Positions 62,626-64,000 of a DNA stretch of 64,000 nucleotides are shown here, one piece after another. A program made the translations under genes and the position numbers. Each line of letters begins with the position of its first letter. The stretch's first letter is position 1. Below the pieces are notes generated by a model that was not told the DNA's origin, ran no database searches, and saw nothing but the letters and a program-made list of their open reading frames with translations. The stretch spans positions 45,991 through 109,990 of the forward strand of contig JALCQC010000006.1 in assembly GCA_022650895.1 (NCBI GenBank), given 5' to 3'. The stretch is from Bifidobacteriaceae bacterium. Its GTDB lineage: Bacteria; Actinomycetota; Actinomycetes; Actinomycetales; Bifidobacteriaceae.

Positions 62626-63975
62626 TTATTTCACTGCATTGAGCCACTGCTGCTTGGTTGCCTTCTCGGTCTCCAAGGCCTGCTTCTTGGCAGGATCCGT
62701 CTCTGCGGCGATCTTTGCGTCGAGCTCTTCGAGCTGGGCGGTGAGCTGGACCTCGAAGGAGGACTTGCGGGCGTCCGTCTCGGGATCCTTCTGCGTCCAT
62801 GCGGCATCTTCGACGGCCTTGATCTGCTTTTCGACGGCGGAGAGGCGATCCTCTATGCGACGCATGTCCGAACGGGGAACATAGCCGATCTGATCCCATT
62901 CATCCTGAATCGCGCCCAGCGCCGTTCGCGCCTGACGAGCCTGCTCTTCGGTGGAGACGGGGACAAGTGCTTCGGCCTTGACCAGCAGGGCTTCCTTCTT
63001 GACAAGATTGTCCTTTTCTTCGGCACCCATCTGGTCGCGGTCGGCCTGGCGTGCGTTGAAGAAGGTGTCGGCAGCGGCACGGAAGCGAGCCCACAGAGCG
63101 TCATCCTCGGAGCGTCCGACGCGGCCTGCAGCCTTCCAACGATCCATGAGTTGGTTGAACTCATGGGAGGTCTGGGCCCATTCGGTGGAGTTCTGCAGGC
63201 TTTCGGCCTCAGCAATAATCTCTTCCTTGGCAGCGCGTGCCTTGTCCCGCTGAGCATCGCGAACCTGCGCCCACTTGCGACGCGACTGGTTAAAGGTGGA
63301 CCGTGCCGTCGAGAAGCGCTTCCACAGGGCATCCGCCTGTGGTTTGTCGATGCGCGCGTCCTGACGCTGATGCTCCTGCCAGCTTTCGAAAAGCTTCTTG
63401 AATTCTTCGGCGGTGTTGCGCCAGTTCGTTCCACTTCCCAAAGAGGCGACGATGGCCTCCGCCTTTTCCACGATCTCCGTACGGTTGGCAACCGCCTTCT
63501 CCACGGCCTTCTTATGGGCCTCGGCAAGTTCTTCCTTCTTGGTCTTTGCGGCCGTGGTCAATTCGGCCAGACGGTTGCGTAGGGCTTCCAGATCGCCGAT
63601 GACGGCTGGTTGTTTGGTCTCTTCATTGAGATTCTTCAGCGATTCGTCGATTTCACGAGTCTTCACGGTAGAGGACTTGAGACGAACGGCGAAAAGCTCG
63701 ATCTTAGCTTTGAGATCAAGATAGCGGCGCGCGAAAAGCTTCAACGCCTCTGCACCGTCTCCATCGGGGAACTGCCCGATTTCGCGTTCTGTTCCATTGT
63801 CGGAAACGTAAACCGTCCCGTTCTCTCCGAGCCGACCGAATTTCTCGGCCGCTTCGAGATCCTCGGCGGAATAGTCCACTTTTGGCGCCACCGGAGTGGA
63901 CGCCTTCTTCTTGGCGACAAGGGCCGGCGACGGAATCGGCGCTGACTTCGTAGTTGTGTCTTCTGGCACGCTCAT
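62626..63975 (-). CDS. DUF349 domain-containing protein
   Basis: 449 aa with repeated helical DUF349 segments (LWARFRAAADTFFNAR, LWKRFSTARSTFNQSR). Confidence 0.88.
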   Translation of the reverse strand: MSVPEDTTTKSAPIPSPALVAKKKASTPVAPKVDYSAEDLEAAEKFGRLGENGTVYVSDNGTEREIGQFPDGDGAEALKLFARRYLDLKAKIELFAVRLKSSTVKTREIDESLKNLNEETKQPAVIGDLEALRNRLAELTTAAKTKKEELAEAHKKAVEKAVANRTEIVEKAEAIVASLGSGTNWRNTAEEFKKLFESWQEHQRQDARIDKPQADALWKRFSTARSTFNQSRRKWAQVRDAQRDKARAAKEEIIAEAESLQNSTEWAQTSHEFNQLMDRWKAAGRVGRSEDDALWARFRAAADTFFNARQADRDQMGAEEKDNLVKKEALLVKAEALVPVSTEEQARQARTALGAIQDEWDQIGYVPRSDMRRIEDRLSAVEKQIKAVEDAAWTQKDPETDARKSSFEVQLTAQLEELDAKIAAETDPAKKQALETEKATKQQWLNAVK

Positions 63976-64000
63976 GCCTTCTCCTTGGGTTTGGCGTTCG

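Overview
The window is a 64 kb chromosomal segment whose gene content and order point to an actinobacterium, most likely Bifidobacteriaceae (inference from content; no 16S present). It is mostly core genome: tyrA 3' end, xerC, an oligopeptide ABC transporter (oppA-oppB-oppC-fused oppDF), exodeoxyribonuclease III, DUF3710/DUF3159 proteins, a TRAM-type RNA methyltransferase, an orphan sugar-type binding lipoprotein, a CtpE-like P-type ATPase, aconitase, a Bax1-inhibitor membrane protein, a small alarmone synthetase, miaB-miaA, ftsK, pgsA, cinA, a clgR-like regulator, recA-recX, RNase P RNA (minus strand), hpf, secA, trpD, a ROK glucokinase, plsC, a PASTA Ser/Thr kinase, a polyprenyl synthetase, sigA, a second type-II topoisomerase pair (parE/parC-like), sepH, DUF4193, dut, a long relA/spoT, an ArsR regulator plus P-type ATPase, an FMN-riboswitch riboflavin operon and a DUF349 protein. 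I saw no CRISPR array, transposon, prophage, tRNA or rRNA. The most interesting observations are: (1) a single-polypeptide RibE-RibB-RibA fusion in the riboflavin operon; (2) an ArsR-linked heavy-metal-type P-type ATPase that lacks both P1B hallmark motifs (CPx replaced by GAC, HP by HL) while keeping the catalytic core; (3) a structured, terminator-bearing leader with an 18-bp perfect palindrome before oppA; (4) a ~95-residue acidic Ser/Asp-rich insertion in ParE and a low-complexity linker in its ParC partner; (5) a fused OppDF ATPase with a helical insertion in the first ATPase domain. None of these has been checked against databases.
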